Source of the DNA: Burkholderia contaminans
Lineage (GTDB): Bacteria > Pseudomonadota > Gammaproteobacteria > Burkholderiales > Burkholderiaceae
Assembly (NCBI RefSeq): GCF_029633825.1
Contig: NZ_CP090641.1
Span: 1,054,001-1,118,000, forward strand
Reading direction: 5' to 3'
Length of the DNA: 64,000 nt
The position numbers and the translations under genes were made by a program. The notes beneath the pieces are model-generated. The model did not search any database. It saw only the letters and a list, made by a program, of their open reading frames with translations, and was not told the DNA's origin. Of the stretch, positions 56,218 through 64,000 are shown in pieces (within the stretch, counting starts at the first letter, position 1; each line of letters opens with the position of its first letter).

Positions 56218-57117
56218 TCACGCGCGCCCGATACGGGGAAGCGCAAGGCCGGCGAACGCGGCCGCTTCACCCGGCGACAGGTCGAACAGGTCGCCGGTGA
56301 GATCACGCGGATGCTCGGCCGCCGGCCGGTTGCGCAAGCGTGCCGCGTGCGTGGGCGCAACATACGCGGCCGCCGTTTCGATCGGCGGCACGTCGAACAG
56401 ATCGCGCGTGACGCCGCGCACGGCGTCCGTCGGCGAACGGCCGCGCAAGCGCGCGACGAGTTCGACGAAGCGATCGAAATCGCCCGCGCGCGTGGCCTTG
56501 TTCACTTCCGCGAGATCGCGCGCCTTCAGCACGCACGGCTGTGCGAGCCGCACGAAATACGGTGCTTCGAGCTCGACCGACAGCGCGAGCGGATAGCTCT
56601 TGCCCGTCTGCTCCTTCGCACGCCCGACGCAATCGACCACGGCCGCCCCCTGTGCGGCGCCGAGCGGCTGGCCGGTGCTCACGCTGCGCAGGTGATCGGG
56701 AAACACGCGCAACTGCGTGCCGACCGTCAGTGCGGTGGACGACGCGCACACGAGCGCGTAGTGCTGTTCGCGGCGCCGGCCCGACGGCAAGGTCGCGCGG
56801 CTGGCGATGAACGTGTGCGGCGGCAGCGGGCGCACCTGCCCGCTTGCGTCGACCCATGCATTCCACAGCAGCATGTCTTTCCGCTCGCCTGCGCGCGGGC
56901 GCGATGCGACCGGTGAAAACAGCGCGAGCAGCGAGCCCGTGCGATGCGCGGCGACTTGCGCGCTGCTGCCGAGCGGCTGGTTGATGCCCCACAGAAAACG
57001 CCCGCCCCCGAGCCGGCGCTCCCATTCCTTGCGGAGCACGACGGTCGGCAGTTCCTCGCCGGACTCGGTACCGATCTTGGTCCAGCAGAACGTGGGTGGG
57101 AGGTGTTTCAGTGTCAT
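56218..57117 (-). CDS. Unknown protein divergent from an HTH regulator
   Basis: I do not recognise this 299-residue protein. It has no signal peptide or membrane helix. It begins MTLKHLPPTFCWTKIGTE, has a tryptophan/arginine-rich N-terminal half (VVLRKEWERRLGGGRFLWG) and a helical C-terminal half ending in paired motifs TRDLFDVPPIETAAAY and TGDLFDLSPGEAAAFAG, an internal short repeat. It lies 80 bp from and divergent to a small HTH protein, so the two may form a regulated pair. No catalytic motif is visible. Confidence 0.7.
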   Translation of the reverse strand: MTLKHLPPTFCWTKIGTESGEELPTVVLRKEWERRLGGGRFLWGINQPLGSSAQVAAHRTGSLLALFSPVASRPRAGERKDMLLWNAWVDASGQVRPLPPHTFIASRATLPSGRRREQHYALVCASSTALTVGTQLRVFPDHLRSVSTGQPLGAAQGAAVVDCVGRAKEQTGKSYPLALSVELEAPYFVRLAQPCVLKARDLAEVNKATRAGDFDRFVELVARLRGRSPTDAVRGVTRDLFDVPPIETAAAYVAPTHAARLRNRPAAEHPRDLTGDLFDLSPGEAAAFAGLALPRIGRA

Positions 57118-57160
57118 CAACTTTCTCGGGGATACAGCCTCGCCGGTGACAGCAAGCCCA

Positions 57161-57189
57161 TTCAACAGCCGTAACTGTATAGGTATAAT
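57161..57189 (+). promoter_or_regulatory. Sigma-70 promoter with leaderless start for the HTH gene
   Basis: A perfect TATAAT at 57184-57189 is preceded, 17 bases upstream, by TTCAAC at 57161-57166. Transcription should begin near 57196-57197, which is the A of the likely ATG at 57197. The mRNA would have no 5' leader. An ATG inside the -10 box (57188) is too early to be transcribed. Confidence 0.75.
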
Positions 57190-57196
57190 GCATTGC

Positions 57197-57535
57197 ATGG
57201 AAGCCCCGGACCAAGATTTTCCCGTTCAAGACCTGTTGCGCCGCCTGATGGCAGATACACGCTCGTCCAGCGAAATCGCGCGACTCTCCGGGGTCAGCCA
57301 GCCGACCGTATCGCGCCTGAGGCTGTCGAACGGGCAACGGCTGCGCCGCAGCGCGCCATTCAATAAGCTATGCAGTTTCTATGGTGTCGATACCGGGCCG
57401 TCGCGCCGCCAGTTCAACGACCTGCTGCGCGACGCGATCGTCGACGCGTGGGACGGGTCGGATGAGCACGGGCGCGCGCTGCTGGTCGTGATCCAGGGGC
57501 TGAAGGGGTTGCAGGCGAAGGCGGATGATGGGTGA
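57197..57535 (+). CDS. Small HTH (phage-repressor-like) DNA-binding protein
   Basis: The 112-residue protein has an XRE-like HTH near residues 15-45 (RRLMADTRSSSEIARLSGVSQPTVSRLRLSNG) and a short helical C-terminal part (PSRRQFNDLLRDAIVDAWDG). It is transcribed from a promoter that leaves no 5' leader, a trait of some autoregulated repressors. It is divergent from the 299-residue unknown gene, which may be its target or functional partner. The start at 57197 was chosen because transcription begins there; 57188 lies in the -10 box. Confidence 0.8.
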   Translation: MEAPDQDFPVQDLLRRLMADTRSSSEIARLSGVSQPTVSRLRLSNGQRLRRSAPFNKLCSFYGVDTGPSRRQFNDLLRDAIVDAWDGSDEHGRALLVVIQGLKGLQAKADDG

Positions 57536-57595
57536 CGTCGCGGCCGCGCGGTGCCGCCGGGTCGCATCGCTGGCGCGGCAGCAGCGCGCCGCGTG

Positions 57596-57862
57596 TTATC
57601 GGCCGGCGGCGGGATCGGTGACGAAACCAACCCTTGCAATGCCGGCAGCCGGTGCCGCCGGCAGCAACTTCGCGATGCTGTCGCAGCGAGCCGCGTGGTC
57701 GGCCGACAGGCGCACTTCCGGTTGGGGCGCGGCGTGATGCAGCACCGGCAACGTCACCATGAACACCACCAGCAGCACGAGCATCACGTCGATCAGCGGC
57801 GTCATGCTGATGTCCGCCGCCAGGGCCATCCTATCGTTGCCACCGGCCGCATCGTCATTCAT
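57596..57862 (-). CDS. exbD: Internally deleted ExbD/TolR-like protein
   Basis: The 88-residue product has a normal ExbD start: ADISMTPLIDVMLVLLVVFMVTLPVL with the essential aspartate of the membrane helix. It then jumps to QPEVRLSADHAAR and a normal C-terminal GIARVGFVTDPAAGR. About 50 residues of the periplasmic domain present in ordinary ExbD (about 135-140 residues) are missing, without a frameshift. ExbD normally forms the proton channel with ExbB. A functional role is doubtful. The start overlaps the exbB-remnant stop by 4 bp. Confidence 0.8.
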   Translation of the reverse strand: MNDDAAGGNDRMALAADISMTPLIDVMLVLLVVFMVTLPVLHHAAPQPEVRLSADHAARCDSIAKLLPAAPAAGIARVGFVTDPAAGR

Positions 57863-58106
57863 GCTCGTGCTCCGTCGGGAGCCGGCCGCAGGTCGGCCGG
57901 CATTCCGGCCGCGCGTCCGGCGCATGCAGCCGCCGGGGGCCCGCTGCCCGTGAGCAGCAACAGGTGCAGCCCATGCGCGAAGCAGTTCAGGCGCGCGACG
58001 ATATCGCGCGACAATTGCACCGGCGCGTGATAGCCGAGCACCGCGGGGATCGCCGCGTCATCGGGTTGCCCTGCGCCCATACGTGACCGATTCCATAGAC
58101 CGTCAT
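57859..58106 (-). pseudogene. exbB: exbB remnant
   Basis: The 248-bp stretch keeps only the two ends of ExbB. The start encodes MTVYGIGHVWAQGN, like the normal ExbB N-terminus, in one frame; the end encodes IPAVLGYHAPVQLSRDIVARL and NCFAHGLHLLLL, like the normal ExbB C-terminus, in another frame, closed by a TGA overlapping the exbD ATG. The central 150 or so residues with the three main helices are gone. The loss broke the frame, so no ExbB is made. Confidence 0.82.
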
Positions 58107-58120
58107 GACGAAGTGTCCTG

Positions 58121-58903
58121 TCATTCGTCGAGATTGAACGTGATCGGCACGCGCGCCCGCGTGGGCAACGCCGCGCCGTTTTCCACATGCGGCGCGCAGC
58201 GGCTCGCCAGCACCGCGTCGCGCGCCGCCGCGTCGAGACGCGGTGAGCCGCTGCCGGCCATGATCCGCGCGGCGACGACCCGGCCTGCCGCGTCGGTCTC
58301 GAGTTCGACGAGCGCGGTGCCATGCTCACCCGCGCGCAGCGACTGCGGCGGGTAGTCGGGAGTGACCAGCGCACATTCGGGATGCGCGACGAAGCGCGGT
58401 ATCGCAGGCGCCGGAGGTGCCGGTGACGCGGCTTGCGTCGGCGTGACACCGGAAGCCGCGTCGTCGTGCGGCGCCTCGCGTCGCTCGACCGCCGTCGCGA
58501 ACGGCACCGGCCGCGGCGGCGCAAGCGCATCACCGGCACGCTGCCGGGCGCGACCCGGTGCGACCGGCCCGGCTGGCTGCGACACGCTGCCCGTTGACGA
58601 TCGGGCCGCGGCATTCGCCCGACGTGTCGTGTGCGACGCCGCCTTCGGCCGCGTCGCGGCAGTCGCCACCATCGATACCTGCTGCGCCGGTTCCGGCGCA
58701 ATCAGCGTCGCCACCATCACCTGCCGCTGCACGGGCACGCTTCGCACGGCCGGATCGCGTGCAAGCAGGACGAATACGCCTGCATGAAGCACGCTCACGA
58801 CGGCCACGGTCGACGCGACGTACATTCCGCGACGACGGGAACGATTGCGGGCGAATCGATATGAGCCGCCCGCCGCTCGCGTATCGAAGGCAGCCGTACT
58901 CAT
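58121..58903 (-). CDS. tonB: TonB-family energy-transducing protein
   Basis: The 260-residue protein has an N-terminal membrane anchor (MYVASTVAVVSVLHAGVFVLL), a proline/alanine-rich linker and a C-terminal TonB domain with CALVTPDYPPQSLRAGEHGTALVELETD and a repeat-ending GSPRLDAAARDAVLASRC. It would link inner-membrane energy to an outer-membrane receptor through ExbB/ExbD. The exbB and exbD genes just downstream are broken or shortened, so this TonB would depend on another ExbBD pair. It lies 138 bp after pqqE on the same strand. Confidence 0.85.
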   Translation of the reverse strand: MSTAAFDTRAAGGSYRFARNRSRRRGMYVASTVAVVSVLHAGVFVLLARDPAVRSVPVQRQVMVATLIAPEPAQQVSMVATAATRPKAASHTTRRANAAARSSTGSVSQPAGPVAPGRARQRAGDALAPPRPVPFATAVERREAPHDDAASGVTPTQAASPAPPAPAIPRFVAHPECALVTPDYPPQSLRAGEHGTALVELETDAAGRVVAARIMAGSGSPRLDAAARDAVLASRCAPHVENGAALPTRARVPITFNLDE

Positions 58904-59041
58904 CGCACCCTCCATCCGGCGTTCAATGATCCTCGCGTGTACGCACCCGATCGCCCATATGAAGAGGATTGCGTATCGATCGCCACGGTCCCCATCGCTT
59001 CGCCGTGCCCCGTTCACGCCCGCCGTCTTCGCCGCGCGCCC
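58904..59041. other. Gap between pqqE and tonB
   Basis: A 138-bp gap without gene or terminator, so read-through from the pqq operon into tonB is possible. Confidence 0.4.
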
Positions 59042-60181
59042 TCAGCAATCGCACGCGGCGCCGCATTGCGCGAGCGAATTCTCCCGGCTGCGGAAAATCA
59101 GCGGCTGTTCGTCGCGCGGCGTGCCACGACGCGCGAATTGCACGGCCTGCTCGACCTGGCCGTGGTGCGCGGACTTCTCGCACACCGGATCGGCCTCCTT
59201 CGGGTCGCCGGCCAGCAGGTAGGCCTGGCATCGGCATCCACCGTGATCCACATGCCGTTCGTCGCACATGCGGCACGGCTCGCGCATCCAGCCGTCGCCG
59301 CGAAACGCGTTGAACGCGTCGCTGTCGTACCAGATTTCCCGCAGCGACCGGTCGCGCACGTTCGGCAGCACGAGTCCGGGCAGCGACCGCGCGGCATGAC
59401 ACGGCAGCGCGGTGCCGTCCGGCGCAACGCCCAGGAACACCGAGCCCCAGCCATTCATGCAGGCCTTCGGGCGCCGCTCGAAATAGTCGGGCACGACGAA
59501 CAGGATCTTGCAGCGCTCGCCCACCAGCTTGCGATAGCGGTTGACCGTTTCCTCGGCCTCGCGCACCTGTTCGACGGTCGGCATCAACTGGTCGCGGTTC
59601 AGCATCGCCCACCCGTAATACTGCGTGTTCGCGAGCTCCAGGTAATCGGCGCCGAGGTCGAGCGCCATCTCGATGATCTGCCCCACGTGCGGCAGGTTGT
59701 AGCGATGCAGCACGCAGTTGAGCACCATCGGGTAGCCGTGCGCCTTGATCAGCCGCGCAACGCCGCGCTTCAGTTCGAACGTGCGGGTGCTGCTCAGGAA
59801 ATCGTTCAGCTCGCGCGTCGAATCCTGCAGCGACAACTGGATGTGGTCGAGCCCGACCGCCTTGAGCCGCTCGATGCGGGCAACGCTCAGCCCGACACCC
59901 GACGTGATCAGGTTCGTATAGAAGCCGAGCCCGCGCGCATGCGCGACGAGCGTCTCGAGGTCGTCACGCTGCAGCGGTTCGCCGCCCGAGAAGCCGATCT
60001 GTGCGGCGCCGAGCGCGCGCGCATCGCCGATGACCGTGCGCCATGCATCGGTATCGAGTTCCGCGCCGTGCGCCGCGAAGTCGACGGGGTTGTAGCAGAA
60101 CGCGCAGTGCAGCGGGCAACGGTACGTGAGTTCCGCGAGCAGCCACAGCGGCGCGGATGGACGGGAAGTGTCGGGCGCCAT
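59042..60181 (-). CDS. pqqE: PQQ biosynthesis radical SAM enzyme PqqE
   Basis: The 379-residue radical S-adenosylmethionine enzyme joins the glutamate and tyrosine side chains of PqqA, the first step of PQQ synthesis. The radical-SAM cluster motif is CPLHCAFC, and SPASM auxiliary-cluster cysteines occur in the second half (KACMNGWG, LPCHAA, EPCRMCDERHVDHGGCRCQA). It needs PqqD as peptide chaperone, encoded 1 bp upstream. It is the last pqq gene of the operon. Confidence 0.96.
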   Translation of the reverse strand: MAPDTSRPSAPLWLLAELTYRCPLHCAFCYNPVDFAAHGAELDTDAWRTVIGDARALGAAQIGFSGGEPLQRDDLETLVAHARGLGFYTNLITSGVGLSVARIERLKAVGLDHIQLSLQDSTRELNDFLSSTRTFELKRGVARLIKAHGYPMVLNCVLHRYNLPHVGQIIEMALDLGADYLELANTQYYGWAMLNRDQLMPTVEQVREAEETVNRYRKLVGERCKILFVVPDYFERRPKACMNGWGSVFLGVAPDGTALPCHAARSLPGLVLPNVRDRSLREIWYDSDAFNAFRGDGWMREPCRMCDERHVDHGGCRCQAYLLAGDPKEADPVCEKSAHHGQVEQAVQFARRGTPRDEQPLIFRSRENSLAQCGAACDC

Positions 60182-60182
60182 G

Positions 60183-60464
60183 TCAGTCGAGCCAGCCGCG
60201 CAGCCGCGCATGATCGAGGAAACGATAGACGTCGGTCGCGAGATCCGACTGCCTGAACAGGCGCTCGAGTTCGCCGATGATGTCGTCCAGCTCGCGCGTG
60301 CCGTCGCAACGCGCGAGAATCTCGCCCGCACTCGGGTTGAGCTTGACCATGCCCTCCGGATAGAGGAGCACGTAGGCATCCTGGGCCGCCTCCCATTGCA
60401 GGCGGTACATGCCACTGAGGCAAGGGCGCAGCGGCACGCCGCTGGCGGCTTCGATCGCGTTCAT
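60183..60464 (-). CDS. pqqD: PQQ biosynthesis peptide chaperone PqqD
   Basis: The 93-residue RiPP-recognition protein binds PqqA and delivers it to PqqE. It has the family pattern [32 protein letters not shown] followed by [11 protein letters not shown] and a helical end. The ATG overlaps the pqqC stop by 4 bp, and pqqE starts 1 bp after the stop. Confidence 0.95.
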   Translation of the reverse strand: MNAIEAASGVPLRPCLSGMYRLQWEAAQDAYVLLYPEGMVKLNPSAGEILARCDGTRELDDIIGELERLFRQSDLATDVYRFLDHARLRGWLD

Positions 60465-61180
60465 AGCGGGTAGGCCCTTTCGACGGCGTCGAGCATCGAC
60501 CACAGAATGTCGAGCTTGAATTGCAGGATGCCGAGCGCGCGCTGCTGCGCATCCGGTGTCGTGAAATGCTGCAGCGTGACCGCGAGGCCATGCTCGACGT
60601 CGCGCTGCGCGAGCGGCACGCGGCTGCGAAAGTAATGCAGCCCGGCCGGTTCGATCCACGGGTAATGCGACGGCCAGCCCGCGAGGCGGTCGAGATGGAT
60701 CTGCGGCGCGAACATCTCGGTCAGCGACGAGCACACCGCTTCCTGCCACGGCGCGCGCCGCGCGAAGTTCACGTATGCATCCACCGCGAACCGCACGCCG
60801 GGCAACACGTGCTCGAGCGACCACAGTTCGGCGCGAGAGAGACCGCATGCCTCGCCGAGCCGCACCCACGCCTCGATGCCGCCTTCGTTGTCGCCCTGCC
60901 CGTCGTGATCGACCAGCCGCTGGATCCAGCGGCGCCGCGTGTCGCGGTCGGGGCAGTTCGACAGGATCGCCGCATCCTTGAGCGGGATGTTGATCTGGTA
61001 GTAGAAGCGGTTTGCCACCCAGCCGCGGATCTGCGTGGGCGAACAGGCGCCGCCGTTGAGCCGCCGGTTGAACGGGTGATGGATGTGGTAGCGCGATTCG
61101 AGCGCACGCAGGCGCGTCTCGAATTCGGTCGCGGTCCAGGGCGTCGCGTGCAACGCCGTAGCGGGGATCGGTGCGTTCAT
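60461..61180 (-). CDS. pqqC: Pyrroloquinoline-quinone synthase PqqC
   Basis: The 239-residue enzyme performs the last ring closure and oxidation to PQQ. Family features include [13 protein letters not shown] at the start, the [19 protein letters not shown] helix and the [14 protein letters not shown] loop, with [18 protein letters not shown] at the end. Start at 61180 and end overlapping pqqD fit the operon. Confidence 0.95.
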   Translation of the reverse strand: MNAPIPATALHATPWTATEFETRLRALESRYHIHHPFNRRLNGGACSPTQIRGWVANRFYYQINIPLKDAAILSNCPDRDTRRRWIQRLVDHDGQGDNEGGIEAWVRLGEACGLSRAELWSLEHVLPGVRFAVDAYVNFARRAPWQEAVCSSLTEMFAPQIHLDRLAGWPSHYPWIEPAGLHYFRSRVPLAQRDVEHGLAVTLQHFTTPDAQQRALGILQFKLDILWSMLDAVERAYPL

Positions 61181-61182
61181 CG

Positions 61183-62106
61183 TCAGACCTGGAATTGCAT
61201 GCCGTCGTGTGCGACGTCGATGCCGTGCGCGCGCAGGTGCGCGTGCTCGACGGAATGCGGATCGAGAATCGGGTTCGTGTTGTTGATGTGCGTAAGCACC
61301 TTGCGCGTATGCGCGGGCAGCGTGTCGAGCCAGTCGATCATGCCGGGCCGCCCGTGTTCCGCGCACTGCGCGAGGTGGCCCATGTCGGCTGCGTGCTTGC
61401 CCGACAGGCCGAGATCGATCATCTCGGTCCCGGTCCAGAACGTGCCGTCCACCAGCACGAGATCGGCGCCGTCCATGGCCGCACGCACGTCGTCGGTGAC
61501 CGTCGCGAGCCCCGGCGCATAGAACGCGCGGCGGCCGCTCGCGACGTCTTCGATCGACAGCGCGATGTTGTCCCCGGGCGCGGCCGACGCGCGCCGTGGC
61601 GAATAAGGCGGCGCCTTGCTGTCGACGGCAATCGCGGTGAATCGGATCCCGCGCGCGGCAGGCACTTCGAACGGCTCGCCGGGCACGATCGTCTGCGCGG
61701 CGACGCCGCAGTAATGGCCGAGCAGCGGCACGAGCGGCAGGCCGGTCGACAGGTCGTCGAGCACCGGCGCGCTCGCGTAGAGCGGCAGCGGCGTCGAGCG
61801 CTCGCGCAGCATCAGCAGGCCCGTCACGTGATCGATCTGCGCATCGCACAGCACGACGGCGGCGATGCCGCTGTCGCGGATCGCGCGCGCCGGTTGCAGG
61901 TCCGGATCCGCGCGCAACTGGGAAAGAATGTCGGGCGACGCGTTGACGAGGACCCAGTCGATGCCGTCGTCGCTGACCGCGATCGACGACTGCGTGCGCG
62001 GCAGTACGTGGCCGCTTCCGCTGCGCGCACGGCGGCAGTTCGCGCAATTGCAGTTCCATTGCGGCAAGCCGCCGCCGGCTCCCGAGCCGAGTATCTTGAT
62101 CTTCAT
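61183..62106 (-). CDS. pqqB: PQQ biosynthesis protein PqqB
   Basis: The 307-residue metallo-beta-lactamase-fold oxygenase acts on the PqqE/PqqF product tyrosine. It starts [21 protein letters not shown], with CNCANCRRA cysteines, then [11 protein letters not shown] for the metal site and [11 protein letters not shown] near the end. It is followed after 2 bp by pqqC. Confidence 0.95.
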   Translation of the reverse strand: MKIKILGSGAGGGLPQWNCNCANCRRARSGSGHVLPRTQSSIAVSDDGIDWVLVNASPDILSQLRADPDLQPARAIRDSGIAAVVLCDAQIDHVTGLLMLRERSTPLPLYASAPVLDDLSTGLPLVPLLGHYCGVAAQTIVPGEPFEVPAARGIRFTAIAVDSKAPPYSPRRASAAPGDNIALSIEDVASGRRAFYAPGLATVTDDVRAAMDGADLVLVDGTFWTGTEMIDLGLSGKHAADMGHLAQCAEHGRPGMIDWLDTLPAHTRKVLTHINNTNPILDPHSVEHAHLRAHGIDVAHDGMQFQV

Positions 62107-62167
62107 GGGCGTCAGCTCCCGAGGCCGCCCGCGCCGATCACGGCGAAACGGGCGGCACGCACGGCGA

Positions 62168-62242
62168 TCAGCGGTTGGCGATGTACATCGTGATTTCGAA
62201 GCCGAAGCGCAGGTCGGTGTAAGACGGTGTCGTCCACTGCAT
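62168..62242 (-). CDS. pqqA: PQQ precursor peptide PqqA
   Basis: A 24-residue peptide that was missed as an ordinary gene. It reads [10 protein letters not shown] then [14 protein letters not shown]. Glu16 and Tyr20 are the cross-link residues in the E-x3-Y pattern of PqqA, in the usual context FEITMY. It is the first gene of the pqq operon, 61 bp before pqqB and behind the sigma-54 promoter. Confidence 0.93.
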   Translation of the reverse strand: MQWTTPSYTDLRFGFEITMYIANR

Positions 62243-62328
62243 GATGTTGTCTCCTGATCGAGTTGATGAGTTGATGCGTTGCATGGTGAGTCGAACAACC
62301 GCGGAAATCGGGCGGTCGGTTCCTCTTC

Positions 62329-62345
62329 AGCAAGGAGCGTGCCGA
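62329..62345 (-). promoter_or_regulatory. Sigma-54 promoter for the pqq operon
   Basis: Read on the minus strand the site is TCGGCACGCTCCTTGCT: GGCAC with the GG, ten bases, then TTGC. It matches the sigma-54 consensus except for one -24 flank base. Transcription would start about 77 bases before pqqA. The next gene upstream encodes a sigma-54 activator. Confidence 0.75.
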
Positions 62346-62480
62346 AACCTCGCGTCGGCCCTCCCGCGGCCGCATAAGGCCGTCGTTCGGGCATCGGAAT
62401 GCCATCCTTACGAATAGCCGACAGGATTCGCGCACACGCGATCCTCCGCCCGTGCAGCGGGGTGTACGAGGGGTGTGACA

Positions 62481-62522
62481 GGTGTTGAATCGTTGAACAC
62501 CGGTGTTGCAACTTGACACACC
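62481..62522. promoter_or_regulatory. Tandem enhancer-like dyads upstream of pqqA
   Basis: Two adjacent 21-bp dyads begin with GGTGTT: one is GGTGTT-N9-AACACC (62481-62501), the next starts at 62502 and ends ACACC. They are about 140 bp upstream of the sigma-54 promoter, the normal distance for enhancer-binding activators. The activator gene at 62575 is the likely binder. Confidence 0.7.
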
Positions 62523-62574
62523 GGTCGTAACAGGGCGCGCGCAGTGCGCCGGCCGGGATCCCGCGGCCGGCGCG

Positions 62575-64000
62575 TCAGTTCTCGTCCGACGGGCGACGCT
62601 CCGTGTCGGCGGCCGGCATCTTCCGGTAGATCGTGTTGCGCGAGACGCCGAGCGCGCGCGCCGCGGCGGACACGTTGCCGCCATGGCGCGCGAGCGCGGC
62701 GGCGATCGCGGACGCCGCGACGTCCTGCAGGCGCGCGTCGGCCGGCGGGAGCGCATCCGCGACGCACGGTCCGGCAGACGGCTCGTGCGCGACCTGGGCG
62801 GCCTGCGCATCGCCGCGGCGCAGGTCGTCGAAGAAGTCGTCCGGCAGATGCTCGCGCCGGATTTCGCCATCGTCGTCGACCATCGCCGCCGCCGTGCGCA
62901 GCAAGTTGCCGAGCTGGCGGAAGTTGCCGGGCCAGGTGCAGCGCACGAACAGCGCCATCACGTCCGGCGCGACGGACAGCGGCGGCCGGCCCGGCCCCGC
63001 GAACGCCTCGCGTTGCAGCATCTTCTGCACGACCACCGCAAGATCCGTGCGGTCGCGCAACGGCGGCAGGCGCACCACGAGGCCGTTCAGCCGGTAGTAG
63101 AGATCCTCGCGAAAGCGATTCTGCGCAATCATGTCGCGCAGGTCGCGGTGCGTCGCACAGATGATCGCGATGTCCACCGCAATCGTCTTCGTCGAGCCGA
63201 GCGGGTTGACGAGACGCTCCTGCAGCACGCGCAGCAGCCGCACCTGCAACGGATACGGCATGTCGCCGATTTCGTCGAGGAACAGCGTGCCGCCGTTCGC
63301 CTGCAGCAGCTTGCCGATCGCGCCCTTGCGGCGCGCGCCGGTGAATGCGCCCTCCTCATAGCCGAACAGCTCGGACTCGATCAGCGTCTCCGGAATCGAT
63401 GCGCAGTTGACCGCGACGAACGGCGCGTCGCGCCGCGGCGAGTCGTTGTGGATCGCCTGCGCGAGCAGTTCCTTGCCGGTGCCGGTTTCGCCGGTGATCA
63501 GGATCGGGATGTCCTTGCCGATCACCTTGCGCACCTTCGCGATCACGCAAGCCACCTGCGAATCGCCGGTGTCGAGGTAGTTGAGCCGCGACAGGCCGGC
63601 CGACGTGCCGGCGGCCGGCGCCGGCACTGCATTCGCGCGCGCGGCCGGCGCGAGCGCATCGTGGACGTCCGTCGGCCGGCTGCCTTCGGCGAGCGTCGCT
63701 CGCCGGAAGTGCACGCGCGCGCACACTACCGCGCCGTTGCCGAGATTCAGCGTCAGGTGTCGGTCGGTGCTCGCGCGCATGCGGTCGATCAGTTGCGCGC
63801 TCGTGATGTCGAACAGCGACGACAGCGTATGCGCGCGCAGCGCGGCGAGCGGCATGCCGAGCTGAAACTGCGCGCTGCGATTGGCCGACAGGAAGCGGCC
63901 GTCGGCGGTAAACGCGACGATTCCCTCCATCAGCGTGCCGAGGAATTCAGGACGGCCGTGGAACGACACCTGCAGCGTTTCCTGAAAGGTCGTCGTAAAC
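62575..64000 (-). CDS. AcoR-like sigma-54-dependent activator (3' part; N-terminus beyond window)
   Basis: The visible 475 codons cover the end of a sensor region (a PAS-like segment with EGIVAFTADGRFLSANRS), an AAA+ sigma-54 activator domain (ILITGETGTGKELLAQAIHN; ELFGYEEGAFTGARRKG; GGTLFLDEIGDMP) and a C-terminal Fis-type HTH (GGNVSAAARALGVSRNTIYRKM). The frame runs past 64000, so a GAF-type sensor is probably missing. It is in the same direction as the pqq operon and directly upstream of its promoter and enhancer sites, so it very likely switches on PQQ synthesis. Confidence 0.9.
   Translation of the reverse strand, partial: FTTTFQETLQVSFHGRPEFLGTLMEGIVAFTADGRFLSANRSAQFQLGMPLAALRAHTLSSLFDITSAQLIDRMRASTDRHLTLNLGNGAVVCARVHFRRATLAEGSRPTDVHDALAPAARANAVPAPAAGTSAGLSRLNYLDTGDSQVACVIAKVRKVIGKDIPILITGETGTGKELLAQAIHNDSPRRDAPFVAVNCASIPETLIESELFGYEEGAFTGARRKGAIGKLLQANGGTLFLDEIGDMPYPLQVRLLRVLQERLVNPLGSTKTIAVDIAIICATHRDLRDMIAQNRFREDLYYRLNGLVVRLPPLRDRTDLAVVVQKMLQREAFAGPGRPPLSVAPDVMALFVRCTWPGNFRQLGNLLRTAAAMVDDDGEIRREHLPDDFFDDLRRGDAQAAQVAHEPSAGPCVADALPPADARLQDVAASAIAAALARHGGNVSAAARALGVSRNTIYRKMPAADTERRPSDEN

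Overview
This window reads as a high-GC betaproteobacterial replicon, most like a Burkholderia cepacia-complex secondary chromosome. The evidence is codon use dominated by GC3, a complete aerobic glycine-betaine demethylation cluster of the Pseudomonas/Burkholderia type, a Burkholderia-style rhl/efflux operon, and tandem DUF2957-like lipoproteins. This assignment comes from gene content only; no database search was possible.

Layout. (1) 1-13.2 kb, mostly minus strand: the end of a betaine/choline-type binding protein, then gbcB, gbcA, an etfB/etfA pair, dgcB, dgcA, a small V4R-like protein, a dipeptidase and glyA. The AraC-type regulator gbdR lies divergently beyond them, behind a good sigma-54 promoter. 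These genes convert glycine betaine through dimethylglycine towards sarcosine/glycine/serine, and fdhA (18.6-19.8 kb) can oxidise the released formaldehyde. (2) 13.2-18.4 kb: a secreted PD40/discoidin protein, a MocR-type regulator, a zinc-ribbon membrane protein and a class I aldolase. (3) 20.3-28.7 kb: a rhamnolipid operon, rhlA - isoprenylcysteine-methyltransferase-like gene - rhlB - emrB-like - rhlC - nodT-like - emrA-like. It is bounded by an octamer satellite on one side and an AT-rich 720-bp region on the other. (4) 29.4-33.3 kb: betI-betB-betA (choline to glycine betaine) with a BetI-type operator. (5) 33.4-35.6 kb: a three-gene operon of a glycolipid-type glycosyltransferase, a small membrane protein and an exported phosphatase. 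(6) 35.6-43 kb: a second octamer satellite, an unknown gene, and an envelope cluster (PraB-like, OmpW, two DUF2957-like lipoproteins). (7) 43-55.7 kb: ABC-2 transporter, MFS transporter, hybrid histidine kinase, YCII protein, TetR plus hydrolase, DinB-like plus hydrolase, esterase, LysR, and a carboxymuconolactone-decarboxylase-like gene followed by an aldo/keto-reductase remnant. (8) 55.7-64 kb: a divergent HTH/unknown pair with an apparently leaderless promoter, a degraded tonB-exbB-exbD module, and pqqABCDE behind a sigma-54 promoter with putative enhancer sites and an upstream sigma-54 activator gene.

The choline genes form one pathway split around the rhamnolipid operon: BetA/BetB make glycine betaine, GbcAB and DgcAB with the ETF pair strip methyl groups, FdhA handles formaldehyde and GlyA handles one-carbon units with glycine/serine.

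Sequence integrity matters here. Three genes (etfB, emrA-like, one DUF2957-like gene) are each broken by an apparent one-base loss inside a homopolymer, and rhlB has lost its stop and reads into the next gene. The repeated pattern suggests consensus or sequencing error, although real mutation is possible. By contrast the exbB/exbD internal losses and the aldo/keto-reductase fragment look like genuine gene decay.
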